Origin: Acidiphilium sp.
Lineage (GTDB): Bacteria; Pseudomonadota; Alphaproteobacteria; Acetobacterales; Acetobacteraceae
Reading direction: 5' to 3'
Assembly (NCBI GenBank): GCA_028688905.1
Contig: JAQTXH010000001.1
Span: forward strand, 1,035,770 to 1,099,769
DNA: 64,000 bases
A program made the translations under genes and the position numbers. Below are positions 9,214 through 19,387 of this stretch, piece after piece. How positions within the stretch are numbered: position 1 is the first letter of the stretch; every line of letters starts with the position of its first letter. A model generated the notes under the pieces. The model was not told where the DNA came from, ran no database searches, and saw only the letters and a program-made list of their open reading frames with translations.

Positions 9214-10998
9214 ATGAACTCCACCCCAACCCGCCCCCGGACGCGCCGGCAGACCCGTCTTAGCGGGATTGCCATTGTCCCTGGTATTGGTATCGGCCCG
9301 GTCACTTTCGCCGAGGAACCGGCGTTGGCGGTGTCGCGCCATAAAATCGCCGCGACCGACATCGCCGCCGAACTTCATCAGTTCGAAGCCGCGGCCGCGA
9401 TGTCGCGCCGCCAACTTGACAAGCTGAACGCCCGTCTCGCGATTTTGCCCGAAGCCGCCCAGGTCGAAATCGCGCCTCTGATCGAGGCGCATATTCATAT
9501 GCTCGGGCAGTCACGCCTGATGCGCGCGATTCGCGCCGCTATTGCCGAACGTCTGGTGTCGGCGGCAACCGCGGTGAGCGACGTCGCCGAGGATCAGGCG
9601 ACGGCCATGCTCGTGGCACGACGCGGCACCGACGATGGGGCGATGAAACGCCAAGCCGAGGAAATCCGCGAGATCGGGCGGCGTCTGCTGCGCAACCTGA
9701 CCCAATTGCCGTTTCGCAGCTTCGCCGATCTGCCGCAGGGCGGCATACTGGTGGTGGAGCGGCTGCGGCCGTCGGACGCGGCGCTGATCAATCCCGCACA
9801 ATTCGCCGGCATCGCGACCGAGGACGGTGCCGCCGACGATCATACCGCGGTGATGCTGCGCGCAATCGGCGTGCCGGCGGTATTGGGTGTCACCGGCTTA
9901 GTCGCCGCCGCTCGCCAGACTGCAACGATCGTTCTCGATGGCGAGACCGGCATGGTTCTCCTCAACCCCAGTGCCGACAGCCTGAACGAGGCGGCACGGC
10001 TGCGCACCGGATTTACGCGCGCCCAACGCAGCTTGGCACGGCTCAAGCGGCTGACGTCCGAAACCACCGATCATGTCGGCATCGAGCTTCAAACCAATCT
10101 GGAACTGCCGTTCGAACTGCCGATGGTCGCGCAGTCGGGGGCCAGCGGCATCGGGCTGATGCGCACCGAGTTTCTGTTCATGAACCGCGAGGTTCTGCCC
10201 GACGAAGACGTCCAATTCGAGACCTATCGCGAGGCGGTGCTGGCGATGGACGGCGATCCGGTCACGATCCGTCTGCTCGACTGGGGCGGCGACAAGCAAT
10301 CCGACACTTCCAGCGTCAGCGAACTGATCCCCGGCGGTCACGAGACCAACCCGGCGCTGGGCCTACGCGGGGTGCGGTTATTGTTACAGCACCCCGCACT
10401 GCTCGACACCCAGTTGGCCGCGATGTTGCGCGCGGCGGCGTTCGGTTCGGTGCGGATCATGATCCCGATGGTCAGCCGGCTGAGCGAGGTAACGCAGGTC
10501 CGCCAGGCGATGGACCGGATCTGGCGGCAACTGGCGGCACGGCAGATCCGCCTGCCCGCCCTGCCCCCACCGCTGGGCGTGATGATCGAAACGCCGGCTG
10601 CCGCGATCAATGCCGGTATTCTGGCGCGCGAGGCCGCATTTTTTGCGATCGGCACCAACGATCTGACCATGTATACACTGGCGATCGACCGCGCGAAATC
10701 CTCGGAGACCGCTCTTTACGACCCGCTCGACCCGGCGGTGTTGCGCCTGATCGCCATGACGATCGCGGCGGGGCGCGAGGCCGGAGTGCCGGTTTCGCTG
10801 TGCGGCGAACTCGCCAGCCGCGCCGAAACCGTTCCGCTGTTGATCGGGTTGGGATTGCGGCAGTTTTCGATGCACGGGGGCGCGGTACTCCGGATCAAAC
10901 GCGCCGTGCGGGCGACGGATACGCGAGACTGTGGCGATCTGGCTGCCGCAGCCCTCGCGGCTCCTGGGGCCGAGGCGGTTCACGCCCTCATCGGCTGA
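9214..10998 (+). CDS. ptsI: Phosphoenolpyruvate-protein phosphotransferase (PTS enzyme I)
   Basis: EI takes phosphate from phosphoenolpyruvate and passes it to HPr. The 594-residue protein has the N-terminal HPr-binding and phospho-histidine domain with His 210 in GAADDHTAVMLRAIG, and the C-terminal PEP-binding barrel with GLMRTEFLFM, LLDWGGDKQ, FFAIGTNDLTMY and the active Cys in SLCGELAS. There is no N-terminal GAF domain, so it is standard EI length rather than the EI-Ntr type. The segment before the active His reads ADDH rather than the classic RTSH. With HprK, EIIA and HPr it forms a relay from PEP without a transporter. Confidence 0.94.
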   Translation: MNSTPTRPRTRRQTRLSGIAIVPGIGIGPVTFAEEPALAVSRHKIAATDIAAELHQFEAAAAMSRRQLDKLNARLAILPEAAQVEIAPLIEAHIHMLGQSRLMRAIRAAIAERLVSAATAVSDVAEDQATAMLVARRGTDDGAMKRQAEEIREIGRRLLRNLTQLPFRSFADLPQGGILVVERLRPSDAALINPAQFAGIATEDGAADDHTAVMLRAIGVPAVLGVTGLVAAARQTATIVLDGETGMVLLNPSADSLNEAARLRTGFTRAQRSLARLKRLTSETTDHVGIELQTNLELPFELPMVAQSGASGIGLMRTEFLFMNREVLPDEDVQFETYREAVLAMDGDPVTIRLLDWGGDKQSDTSSVSELIPGGHETNPALGLRGVRLLLQHPALLDTQLAAMLRAAAFGSVRIMIPMVSRLSEVTQVRQAMDRIWRQLAARQIRLPALPPPLGVMIETPAAAINAGILAREAAFFAIGTNDLTMYTLAIDRAKSSETALYDPLDPAVLRLIAMTIAAGREAGVPVSLCGELASRAETVPLLIGLGLRQFSMHGGAVLRIKRAVRATDTRDCGDLAAAALAAPGAEAVHALIG

Positions 10999-11018
10999 CG
11001 CCGGCCCGCGCAGGTTTT

Positions 11019-11048
11019 CACGATTACAGAGTACACGATTACAGAGTA
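11019..11048. repeat. Tandem 15-bp repeat at the hutF 3' end
   Basis: CACGATTACAGAGTA occurs twice head to tail at 11019-11033 and 11034-11048. The second unit contains the last codons and stop of hutF (minus strand), the first lies just beyond it. It looks like a local duplication at the 3' end and supplies a second in-frame-like stop motif. Function unknown. Confidence 0.85.
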
Positions 11049-12406
11049 TCGGCCAGCCGCCGCAGCACCGTGCGAAACCGCGCCGCCACCGTCGCACGGG
11101 CGAAGTGCTGGCCGCCACTCACCACCAGATGACCGCCGGCGTACACGCGGTCGATCAGGCGGCTACCACCGACGAACACCAGATGATCGAACCAGCGCGG
11201 CGGCGGCAGCGCTGCAAGGTCCGAATTCGCCTGATCGAGAACTATGATGTCGGCGCGGTATCCTGGCCCGATCACCCCGACCTTCTGGCCGGTTGCCTGC
11301 GCCCCGCCTCGCAACGCGCCACGGACGAGGATTTCACCCGCCGAGTCATGCGGGCTGAGGACTACGCGTTGCTGGTCCCGCAGGCGCTGCGAGGTATCGA
11401 ACTGCCGCAGCTCCTCTGCAGCGTCGATTCGGATGAGCGAATCGCTGCCGATCCCGAAGTGGCCACCCGCTACCAAAAACGGCGGACCCGGAAACATACC
11501 GTCCCCCAGATCGGCCTCGGTCAGCGGGCACAAGCCCGCCACCGCACCGCGTGTTGCCAGTGCCGTGGTTTCCTCGGTGGTCATGTGGGTGGCGTGGATC
11601 AGGCACCAACGGGAATCGACGCCGGCGTTGTCCAGCAGCCAGGTCACCGGCCGGGCACCGAGGGCGGCGCTGCATTCATTCACCTCCGCGATTTGTTCAG
11701 CGGCGTGGATATGGATGGGACCGGCAGGAAACAACCGGGCGATTGCAGCCACATCGGCGGGCCGGGCCGCACGCAACGAATGAGGGGCGACGCCCAGTAC
11801 GGCCTGCGGCATTTCACGCCGCAGTAGCGCATCGGTCGCCTCGTGAAGGCGACAGAATGCGGCAATATCGTTGATGAAACGCCGCTGCCCAGCTTCCGCC
11901 GCGCGCCCGAGGCCGCCGGCGCTGTATAAACACGGCAATAAACTCAGGCCAATCCCCGAGGTTTGCGCCGCGGCGATGACCCGCCCCGCGAGTTCTTCCG
12001 GCTGGGCATAGGCAGCACCCGCCGGATCGTGATGCAAGTAATGAAACTCGGCGACCGTGGTGAACCCTGCTTCAAGCATTTCGATATAGGCCATGGCGGT
12101 CACGGCTTCAATTTCATCGGGGCCGAGTGAGTTGGCGACCTGATACATGACATGCCGCCACGACCAAAAATCCTCGCCGGGGCGGCTCCCCCGTTCCGCC
12201 AACCCCGCCATGGCACGCTGGAACCCGTGGCAATGCAGATTGGCGATGCCTGGCATGGCAATTCCGCCGACATTGTCGTACCCGCCCTGCCCTGCTGCCC
12301 GGGCAACATGCGTGATCATGCCGGCGTCATCGATGGTCACCGCCACGTCTGGCAGCCACGCCTCGCCCACCCAGGCCCAAGCAAACCGAAGGCATTGCGC
12401 CATCAT
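11039..12406 (-). CDS. hutF: Formimidoylglutamate deiminase
   Basis: HutF removes ammonia from N-formimino-L-glutamate to give N-formyl-L-glutamate, which HutG then hydrolyses. It is a 455-residue metal-dependent amidohydrolase: metal ligands in NLHCHGFQRAMAG, then IHIHAAEQ, CLIHATHM and GSDS in the order expected for the superfamily. The start is the ATG ending at 12406, preceded by AAGGA at good spacing; a TTG at 12436 is possible but would leave almost no leader behind the predicted promoter. It is transcribed divergently from hutIHGU across the HutC operator. Confidence 0.93.
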   Translation of the reverse strand: MMAQCLRFAWAWVGEAWLPDVAVTIDDAGMITHVARAAGQGGYDNVGGIAMPGIANLHCHGFQRAMAGLAERGSRPGEDFWSWRHVMYQVANSLGPDEIEAVTAMAYIEMLEAGFTTVAEFHYLHHDPAGAAYAQPEELAGRVIAAAQTSGIGLSLLPCLYSAGGLGRAAEAGQRRFINDIAAFCRLHEATDALLRREMPQAVLGVAPHSLRAARPADVAAIARLFPAGPIHIHAAEQIAEVNECSAALGARPVTWLLDNAGVDSRWCLIHATHMTTEETTALATRGAVAGLCPLTEADLGDGMFPGPPFLVAGGHFGIGSDSLIRIDAAEELRQFDTSQRLRDQQRVVLSPHDSAGEILVRGALRGGAQATGQKVGVIGPGYRADIIVLDQANSDLAALPPPRWFDHLVFVGGSRLIDRVYAGGHLVVSGGQHFARATVAARFRTVLRRLADTL

Positions 12407-12428
12407 TATCGTCCTTCCGTACGCAGGC

Positions 12429-12481
12429 TTGAACAACTACTCAACCAAGTTGTATATACAACGTGCCTTCGATCTTGTCAG
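12429..12481. promoter_or_regulatory. Face-to-face promoters for hutF and hutIHGU
   Basis: On the plus strand TTGAAC (12429-12434) is followed after 18 bases by TATATA (12453-12458). On the minus strand CTGACA (12476-12481) is followed after 17 bases by the same TATATA, which is self-complementary. Thus both arms can use one -10 hexamer, located inside the HutC palindrome. Predicted from sequence only. Confidence 0.5.
12449..12462. promoter_or_regulatory. HutC operator, perfect 14-bp palindrome
   Basis: GTTGTATATACAAC is a perfect palindrome between hutF and hutI. Its core TGTA-TA-TACA matches the type of dyad recognised by GntR/HutC repressors of histidine utilisation in Pseudomonas. A HutC homologue is encoded at 17729-18481. 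Binding here would cover the shared -10 element and shut both transcription directions until urocanate accumulates. Confidence 0.8.
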
Positions 12482-12491
12482 GAGCCAACGC

Positions 12492-13700
12492 GTGAAGTGC
12501 GATCGCCTCTGGACCAACGCCCGCATCGCGACCTGTTCGCCCTCGCTGGCTGGACTCGGTGTCGTCGAAGATGGTGTGGTGGCCACTTCGGCCGGCAGGA
12601 TCGTCTGGTGCGGTCCGCGCATGGCGTTCGATCACGCCGTAACCGCCGATGAAACCATCGACTGCGGTGGCCGCTGGATCACGCCTGGGTTGATCGACTG
12701 CCACACCCATTTGATCTTCGCCGGCGACCGCTCCGATGAGTTTGCTCGCAGGTTAACCGGGGAGACCTATGCCGATATCGCGCGCGGTGGCGGCGGGATT
12801 GTTGCGAGCATGCGGGCGACGCGCGCGGCCCGTCCCGCCGATCTCCATGATATGGCAGAGCGGCGCTTGAGGGCGTGGCGGGCGGAAGGGGTGACGACAG
12901 TTGAAATCAAATCCGGCTATGGACTCGATGCTGTGACCGAATGTTCAATTCTAGCGACCGCGCGCGCATTAGGGGCGCACGGCGCGATGCGGGTGATGAG
13001 CACGTACCTCGGGGCCCACGCGGTACCGCCGGATCAGGGTCGGGCCAGTTATCTCGATCTGGTATGCGATCACATGATCCCCCGGATCGCGCAAGAAAAC
13101 CTTGCCGACGCGGTCGATGGATTTTGCGAGACCATCGCCTTCACCGCTACCGAGATCGATCGGGTGTTGACCGCGGCGCGCGCCCAGCATCTGCCGGTCA
13201 AACTCCATGCCGATCAGTTGAGCGATAGCGGCGGCGCTGCCCTCGCGGCGCGGTTCACCGCACTTTCCGCCGACCATCTGGAATACGCGGCGGACGCGGG
13301 ACTCGAAGCGATGGCCGCGGTTGGAACCGTCGCTGTCGTGCTGCCGGGTGCCTATTACGTGTTGCGCGAGTCCAAGGCACCGCCGATCGCCTCGATGCGC
13401 CGCGCGGGTTGCACGATCGCGATCGCTACCGATTGCAATCCTGGTACTTCGCCTATCATGTCACTCCGGCTTGCGGCACACATGGCCTGCGTTTTTTTTG
13501 GCCTTACCTTTGATGAGGCCTGGCGCGGCATTACGCTGAACGCGGCGGCGGCCCTGGGCATTGCCGCTGAAACCGGGTCGATCGAGATCGGCAAATCCTG
13601 TGATCTGGCGATCTGGGATGCTGAAAATCTGGCAGAAATTCTGGCCTGGATCGGTCCGGCCCCCTTGCACCAACGTGTTTTGAAAGGCCGTGATGTATGA
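12492..13700 (+). CDS. hutI: Imidazolonepropionase
   Basis: HutI opens the ring of 4-imidazolone-5-propanoate to give N-formimino-L-glutamate. The 402-residue amidohydrolase shows the metal motif [39 protein letters not shown] and [10 protein letters not shown], all characteristic of HutI. The start is the GTG at 12492 preceded by AGGAG at 12480-12484; the open frame extends upstream but through the promoter region. It is first gene of the plus-strand arm hutI-hutH-hutG-hutU and overlaps hutH by ATGA. Confidence 0.95.
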   Translation: MKCDRLWTNARIATCSPSLAGLGVVEDGVVATSAGRIVWCGPRMAFDHAVTADETIDCGGRWITPGLIDCHTHLIFAGDRSDEFARRLTGETYADIARGGGGIVASMRATRAARPADLHDMAERRLRAWRAEGVTTVEIKSGYGLDAVTECSILATARALGAHGAMRVMSTYLGAHAVPPDQGRASYLDLVCDHMIPRIAQENLADAVDGFCETIAFTATEIDRVLTAARAQHLPVKLHADQLSDSGGAALAARFTALSADHLEYAADAGLEAMAAVGTVAVVLPGAYYVLRESKAPPIASMRRAGCTIAIATDCNPGTSPIMSLRLAAHMACVFFGLTFDEAWRGITLNAAAALGIAAETGSIEIGKSCDLAIWDAENLAEILAWIGPAPLHQRVLKGRDV

Positions 13701-15232
13701 TCACCCTAACGCCCGGCACCATGCACTACGCCGACTGGCGCGCCCTGTACGGCGGCGCTGACGTCGAACTGACGTCCGATTGCCGTGCGGCGGTTGCCGC
13801 CAGTGCGGCTACCGTCGCCATGATCGTGGAGCGCGATGACGCGGTTTACGGCATCAACACCGGGTTCGGCTTGCTGGCGTCCACCCGGATCGACCGCGCC
13901 GATCTCGCAAAATTGCAGCGTAATTTAGTGTTGTCGCACGCCGCCGGCGTGGGCGATCCCTTGCCCCCCCGAATCGTCCGGCTGATTATGCTGTTGAAAA
14001 TTGCCAGTCTGGCACAGGGGGCCTCGGGTATCAGGCCTGAAACACTTGACGCGTTGATGGCCCTGGTCGCGCACGATATCATGCCCGTTATTCCGGCGCA
14101 GGGTTCGGTCGGGGCATCGGGTGACCTCGCACCGCTCGCGCATCTAACGTGTTGTTTGTTAGGGATTGGGGACGCATTCGTCCACGGTATTCGCATGCCG
14201 GCTGCGCAAGCCCTCGCCGAAGCGGGTCTTAGTGTTGTCACTCTCGGCCCCAAAGAGGGGCTGGCACTCCTCAACGGCACCCAGGTCTCCACCGGAATTG
14301 CGCTTGCCGCCTTGTTCGAAGCCGAGGATTTATGCCGTGCGGCGCTCGTCACCGGGGCAATCAGTACGGATGCGGCACGCGGATCTGACGCGCCGTTCGA
14401 TCCGCGAATTCATGCCTTGCGGGGTCACGCTGGGCAGATTGCGATCGCCCGCGCGTTGCGCAGCCTGATGGCGTCAAGCCCCATCCGCGAGTCGCACCGG
14501 ATCGGCGATCCACGCGTGCAGGACCCCTATTGCCTGCGCTGCCAACCTCAGGTGATGGGCGCGATATTCGACCTTCTGGTACAAATCGAGCACACACTGA
14601 CAATCGAAGCCAACGGCGTTTCAGATAATCCGCTGGTTTTTGCAGCCGAAGGTGAGGTTATCTCCGGCGGCAATTTCCACGCCGAACCGGTGGCGTTTGC
14701 CGCTGATATGCTGGCGCTGGCCATCGCCGAAGCCGGGTCGATCGCGGAACGCCGGATTGCGATGCTGGTCGATCCCGCGCATTCTGGTCTTCCGGCATTT
14801 CTGACCCAGAGGCCGGGACTGAACTCGGGGTACATGATCGCACACGTCACCGCGGCGGCGCTGACCTCGGAAAACCGGATGATGACCCATCCGGCAAGCG
14901 TTGATTCCATCCCGACATCGGCCAATCAGGAGGATCACGTTTCGATGGCGACCCACGGCGCGCTCCGCAGCCTGCGAATGGCCGGGAATCTGGCCTCGAT
15001 TCTGGGAATAGAATATCTGGTAGGCTGTCAGGCACTCGATTGCCTCGCACCCCTTCACACCAGCGCAGCCCTGGGCCGCGCTCACGCTCTGTTGCGCGCG
15101 CAAGTGCCAATGCTGGGCGATGACCGTTTACTGTCCCCCGACATTGCGGTCGCGCGATCGTTGATCGCCGATAATGCCGTTGTCAGTGCCGTTGACTGCC
15201 CCGATCTTCCGGCACTGGGACGCCCATTGTGA
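13697..15232 (+). CDS. hutH: Histidine ammonia-lyase
   Basis: HutH converts L-histidine to urocanate and ammonia, the entry step of the pathway. The 511-residue protein has the autocatalytic MIO prosthetic group precursor Ala-Ser-Gly at about 140-142 ([12 protein letters not shown]), plus YGINTGFG near the N-terminus and NQEDHVSM near residue 411. Length is normal for the family. It overlaps hutI (ATGA) and hutG (GTGA). Confidence 0.97.
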   Translation: MITLTPGTMHYADWRALYGGADVELTSDCRAAVAASAATVAMIVERDDAVYGINTGFGLLASTRIDRADLAKLQRNLVLSHAAGVGDPLPPRIVRLIMLLKIASLAQGASGIRPETLDALMALVAHDIMPVIPAQGSVGASGDLAPLAHLTCCLLGIGDAFVHGIRMPAAQALAEAGLSVVTLGPKEGLALLNGTQVSTGIALAALFEAEDLCRAALVTGAISTDAARGSDAPFDPRIHALRGHAGQIAIARALRSLMASSPIRESHRIGDPRVQDPYCLRCQPQVMGAIFDLLVQIEHTLTIEANGVSDNPLVFAAEGEVISGGNFHAEPVAFAADMLALAIAEAGSIAERRIAMLVDPAHSGLPAFLTQRPGLNSGYMIAHVTAAALTSENRMMTHPASVDSIPTSANQEDHVSMATHGALRSLRMAGNLASILGIEYLVGCQALDCLAPLHTSAALGRAHALLRAQVPMLGDDRLLSPDIAVARSLIADNAVVSAVDCPDLPALGRPL

Positions 15233-16056
15233 TAACCGGCAACGATTTTCTGCATATTCGGCGCGGTTCGTCCCGGCTTTTGTTGAGCCTTCCGCATACC
15301 GGAACCGAAATTCCCGATGCCATAGCTTCACGTTACGTGTCGCGCTGGCAAGCTCTGGCCGATACCGATTGGTGGGTGGAAAAACTATACGATTTTGCTT
15401 ATGCTTACGATATCACGATCATTCGTACTGCCATGTCGCGCAGTGTTATCGACGTCAACCGCGATCCGTCGGGTGCCTCGTTGTATCCGGGCATCGCGAC
15501 CACCTCGCTCTGCCCGATTCTCGATTTCGATGGCAATCGACTGTATAAAGCCGAGTGCGAGCCAGACAATGCTGAAATCGAGCGCCGTCTGACCGATTAC
15601 TTTCTACCTTACCACGCGACCGTTGCCGCCGAAATCAGGCGTCTGCGCACAATACATGACAACATCGTGTTATTCGACGCCCACTCGATCCGGTCGCGCA
15701 TTCCGCGCCTGTTCGATGGCACACTGCCGATCTGCAATTTTGGTACCTACGATGGCGCGTCGGCGTCGTCGCAACTCATGGACAGGCTTAAGGGTCTTTG
15801 TGCGGCCCGCCGCTTCGACCACGTCCTGAACGGACGATTCAAAGGCGGCTACATCACGAGGCACTACGGTACACCTGCTAACGGTATTCACGCGATTCAG
15901 CTTGAACTTGCGTGTCGCGCTTATATTGATGAACCCGAAAGCTGCATCAGTCCCGAAAACTGGCCGCCAGCCTATAGCACCGAACGCGCGGCGCAAATTC
16001 GCTCGTTGCTGATCGAGTGTATCGAAATCTGTATGACCCATTCCCTCCTTCACTAA
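15229..16056 (+). CDS. hutG: N-formylglutamate deformylase
   Basis: HutG hydrolyses N-formyl-L-glutamate to glutamate and formate, completing the five-step route with HutF. The 275-residue protein shows the family blocks [40 protein letters not shown] and [10 protein letters not shown]. The GTG start overlaps the hutH stop. Base composition here is slightly lower in GC than the cob genes but similar to the rest of the hut cluster. Confidence 0.95.
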   Translation: MITGNDFLHIRRGSSRLLLSLPHTGTEIPDAIASRYVSRWQALADTDWWVEKLYDFAYAYDITIIRTAMSRSVIDVNRDPSGASLYPGIATTSLCPILDFDGNRLYKAECEPDNAEIERRLTDYFLPYHATVAAEIRRLRTIHDNIVLFDAHSIRSRIPRLFDGTLPICNFGTYDGASASSQLMDRLKGLCAARRFDHVLNGRFKGGYITRHYGTPANGIHAIQLELACRAYIDEPESCISPENWPPAYSTERAAQIRSLLIECIEICMTHSLLH

Positions 16057-16068
16057 CGGAGTTTTCCC

Positions 16069-17739
16069 ATGCGCACGCGCATCGACAATGCCCGAACCAT
16101 CCACGCGCCACGTGGTACAGCATTGAGCGCAAAATCCTGGCTCACCGAAGCGCCGTTGCGGATGCTGATGAACAATCTGGACCCCGATGTCGCCGAGCGC
16201 CCTGAAGAACTCATCGTGTATGGCGGAATAGGCCGCGCCGCGCGCGACTGGGAAAGTTTCGACCGCATTGTTACGACGTTGCGCAAGTTGGAAGCCGACC
16301 AGACGCTGCTGGTGCAATCGGGCAAACCGGTGGGCGTGTTCACCACCCACCCGGACGCGCCACGGGTTTTGATTGCCAATTCGAATCTGGTCCCCCACTG
16401 GGCGACTTGGGAGCATTTCAACGAACTCGATCGCAAAGGCCTGATGATGTATGGTCAGATGACGGCGGGATCTTGGATTTACATTGGTTCGCAGGGCATC
16501 GTTCAGGGCACCTACGAGACCTTTATTGAAGCGGGTCGCCAGCACTACAAGGGTGATCTGTCCGGTCGCTGGATCCTGACAGGCGGTCTGGGCGGAATGG
16601 GTGGCGCGCAACCATTAGCCGCGACGATGGCTGGCGCTTCCATGCTTGCGGTGGAATGCTCGCCCTCACGCATCGAAATGCGGTTGCGAACTCGCTACCT
16701 CGACGCGCAGGCGACGAGCCTCGATGAAGCGCTCACCATGATGGATCATGCGCGCGAGAGTAAAAAGCCGATTTCGATTGGACTGCTCGGCAACGCTGCG
16801 ATTATTTTTCCCGAGATTCTGGCGCGGGGTATTCGACCGGATATGGTCACCGACCAGACGTCGGCGCACGACCCGGTCAACGGCTATCTGCCTGCCGGTT
16901 GGACCCTCGATGAATGGGAAAGACGCCGAGCCACCCATCCGCAGGAGGTCGCAGCGGCCGCCAAGATCTCGATGGCCGCTCAAGTCCGCGCCATGCTGGG
17001 GTTCTGGCAACGCGGGGTACCCGTGTTCGATTACGGCAACAATATACGTGCCATGGCAAAAGATGTCGGTGTAACCGATGCATTTGAATTTCCGGGGTTC
17101 GTCCCGGCGTATATCCGGCCGTTGTTCTGCCGCGGTATCGGTCCGTTTCGGTGGGCCGCTCTGTCGGGTGATCCCGAAGACATATTTCGCACCGACGCGA
17201 AAGTGAAGGAACTCATTCCCGATAACGCACAACTGCACCACTGGCTCGATCTGGCACGCGCCCGCATTGCGTTTCAAGGGTTGCCGGCGCGTATCTGCTG
17301 GGTTGGCCTTGGTGATCGGCATCGGCTTGGGCTGGCATTCAATGAAATGGTCGCATCCGGGGAACTAACGGCACCGATCGTGATCGGGCGCGATCACCTC
17401 GACGCCGGTTCGGTCGCCAGCCCTAATCGCGAGACCGAAGCGATGCGCGACGGATCGGATGCTGTGTCAGACTGGCCTCTACTCAATGCCCTTCTGAACT
17501 GTGCATCGGGTGCCACCTGGGTGTCGTTGCATCACGGTGGCGGCGTCGGCATGGGCTATTCGCAGCACGCCGGCATGGTGATTGTGGCCGACGGCACCGA
17601 TGCTGCGGCACAACGCCTGGCACGGGTACTCTGGAACGACCCGGCCACCGGCGTCATGCGCTACGCGGATGCGGGTTACAAACTCGCGATTGACTGCGCG
17701 CGTGCCCATCGGCTCGATCTGCCGTCCCTCAAGGATTGA
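16069..17739 (+). CDS. hutU: Urocanate hydratase
   Basis: HutU converts urocanate to 4-imidazolone-5-propanoate using tightly bound NAD as an electrophile. The 556-residue protein has the expected length and motifs: [23 protein letters not shown] near the NAD site, DQTSAHDP and [15 protein letters not shown] with the conserved region near the C-terminus. A ribosome binding site (ACGGAG) precedes the ATG by about 7 bases. Its 3' end overlaps that of the convergent hutC by 11 bases. Confidence 0.97.
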   Translation: MRTRIDNARTIHAPRGTALSAKSWLTEAPLRMLMNNLDPDVAERPEELIVYGGIGRAARDWESFDRIVTTLRKLEADQTLLVQSGKPVGVFTTHPDAPRVLIANSNLVPHWATWEHFNELDRKGLMMYGQMTAGSWIYIGSQGIVQGTYETFIEAGRQHYKGDLSGRWILTGGLGGMGGAQPLAATMAGASMLAVECSPSRIEMRLRTRYLDAQATSLDEALTMMDHARESKKPISIGLLGNAAIIFPEILARGIRPDMVTDQTSAHDPVNGYLPAGWTLDEWERRRATHPQEVAAAAKISMAAQVRAMLGFWQRGVPVFDYGNNIRAMAKDVGVTDAFEFPGFVPAYIRPLFCRGIGPFRWAALSGDPEDIFRTDAKVKELIPDNAQLHHWLDLARARIAFQGLPARICWVGLGDRHRLGLAFNEMVASGELTAPIVIGRDHLDAGSVASPNRETEAMRDGSDAVSDWPLLNALLNCASGATWVSLHHGGGVGMGYSQHAGMVIVADGTDAAAQRLARVLWNDPATGVMRYADAGYKLAIDCARAHRLDLPSLKD

Positions 17740-18481
17740 CGTCAAGCAGTGACTGGCTGCCAAGGCTGTAGCGTGAGCCTGGATAGATGAATTCACTCTG
17801 GGTTGCAGCGATGCCGTTGCTCCAGGTCCGGCGCAGGAGCACAAGGCAGGCACGGTCGTCAGTGTTGCCGAATTCCAGCAACTCGCAAATATTTTGACCT
17901 GGCGTCATCGCGTATGCGGTGTGCTCAATGGCGGTCGCCGGACCCAGCCGCATCAGATAACGCGCCGTGGTCTCGCTGGTGAAATCCGCTTGCAAATAGT
18001 CCGGCGCAAATCGAGGCGAGATGAAGCGATCCTCTAATTGCACCGGCACATCATCCTCGAAATGCAGCACCGTCGAATGAAATATTTTGGAACCAGGGCG
18101 CAGATTGAAGCCCAGAGCCTGGTTTGGCAACGCGCGGACCGCCTCCAACACGATCAGGCGCATCCGGTGGCAATGGCCGCGCGCCGTGATATCATCGGCG
18201 ATATCGTGAATTCGCAAAAACTCCTGTCGTGGCCTCCGTTCCGCGACAAACGTACCCACGCCCTGAATGCGGGACACAATCCCCTCGGCCGACAATTCGC
18301 GGAGGGCGCGATGCACCGTCATGCGTGAGACGCCGAACGCGGCAGTCAATTCGTGTTCGGAAGGCATGCGCCCAGCCTTACCCCAGTCACCCGCCGCAAC
18401 ACGGGCTGCAATATCATCTTTCACCCGCTGGTAAAGCGGACGCGGCTTGCCTGATGCCCGGCGGCCATTATCGTTGGGCAT
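17729..18481 (-). CDS. hutC: GntR-family histidine utilisation repressor
   Basis: This 250-residue regulator has an N-terminal winged-helix DNA-binding domain at about 15-80 ([21 protein letters not shown]) and a C-terminal UTRA effector domain at about 95-240, the HutC subfamily architecture. It presumably binds the palindrome at 12449-12462 and releases it on urocanate, as known for HutC. It lies on the opposite strand at the far end of the hut genes and is the last member of a minus-strand run behind aspA and a glycosyltransferase, so it could also be reached by readthrough from there. Confidence 0.92.
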   Translation of the reverse strand: MPNDNGRRASGKPRPLYQRVKDDIAARVAAGDWGKAGRMPSEHELTAAFGVSRMTVHRALRELSAEGIVSRIQGVGTFVAERRPRQEFLRIHDIADDITARGHCHRMRLIVLEAVRALPNQALGFNLRPGSKIFHSTVLHFEDDVPVQLEDRFISPRFAPDYLQADFTSETTARYLMRLGPATAIEHTAYAMTPGQNICELLEFGNTDDRACLVLLRRTWSNGIAATQSEFIYPGSRYSLGSQSLLDVNP

Positions 18482-18526
18482 CGGCCGTTGTTCCTATATT
18501 TAATGTTATCTCAAAATTATAAATCA

Positions 18527-19387
18527 TTAAAATATACTTGCAAACCGATCCGGCACAAGCCACAAATTTTGACTGTGAATATTTAAATCAATGCGATAGC
18601 ACTCATGTTCGCGGCCCTTACGGCTCGCCACAACCGCATCGAGGCAGTCTCGCATCACCGCCGATGCCGGATCTGCTTCATGCGTACTCAATCGGGCGAC
18701 CGCGCCATACCCTGCCAGAGTGGCGAGCCATGTTTCATCGCTGACGCGTTGGTGTGATGCCTGATCCGGATGCGACCACGGCTGGCTGCGGGAACGTTGC
18801 AACCGGCGCAGCCCGATGTCGCGATCGACATGGCACAGGTGAAACAAGTAAAGGTCATCAAATACAGTGTCGGACGACATGCAGTGAAATCCCGGCGACC
18901 AGTCGAGCGGGCCATTCGTTAATGCTGGTTTGCACATGGCGCTATTGAACCAGACATGACGCCGCTGGCTCAGCACGGCTTCGTCGGGCGAAAGGTTCGG
19001 TTCCCGACCGACTACGTGCTGCAACTCAAAACCGAACATCGACACCACCGGGTGCCGATTTTGTGCCGCATAAGCCGCAAGCGACGGGTAACGCGCCGGA
19101 TCGGCAACCACAAATTCATCCATATCGACATGCAGAACATAATGGTAACGCTTCAGTAATTCGCTCGTAAACAGGACGATCAAGTCACGATGCCGATAGT
19201 CGTTCTGCGGCGAACGTAACAGACGGACAACGTTCGCACCACCCACCGCGCCCTGTGAGCCATCGTCGCTTCCGTGGTCGAGAAGGTAACAATTCTCGAT
19301 GCCAGCCTGACGCCCGTAGTGGTGCCCCCATAGCGGCAAATACGCAGGTTCATTGTAAAACTTGCAGAGTACAGCGAGAGGTTTCAT
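18527..19387 (-). CDS. Glycosyltransferase family 2-like protein
   Basis: This 286-residue cytoplasmic protein resembles the Glyco_tranf_2_4/DUF23-like group. It starts LAVLCKFYNEPAYLPLWGHHY, has DHGSDDGS for nucleotide-sugar binding and the metal-binding VLHVDMDEFVV motif near residue 92. No membrane segment is seen. The donor and acceptor are unknown. Its ATG overlaps the aspA stop codon, an odd partner, and no polysaccharide genes surround it. Confidence 0.72.
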   Translation of the reverse strand: MKPLAVLCKFYNEPAYLPLWGHHYGRQAGIENCYLLDHGSDDGSQGAVGGANVVRLLRSPQNDYRHRDLIVLFTSELLKRYHYVLHVDMDEFVVADPARYPSLAAYAAQNRHPVVSMFGFELQHVVGREPNLSPDEAVLSQRRHVWFNSAMCKPALTNGPLDWSPGFHCMSSDTVFDDLYLFHLCHVDRDIGLRRLQRSRSQPWSHPDQASHQRVSDETWLATLAGYGAVARLSTHEADPASAVMRDCLDAVVASRKGREHECYRIDLNIHSQNLWLVPDRFASIF

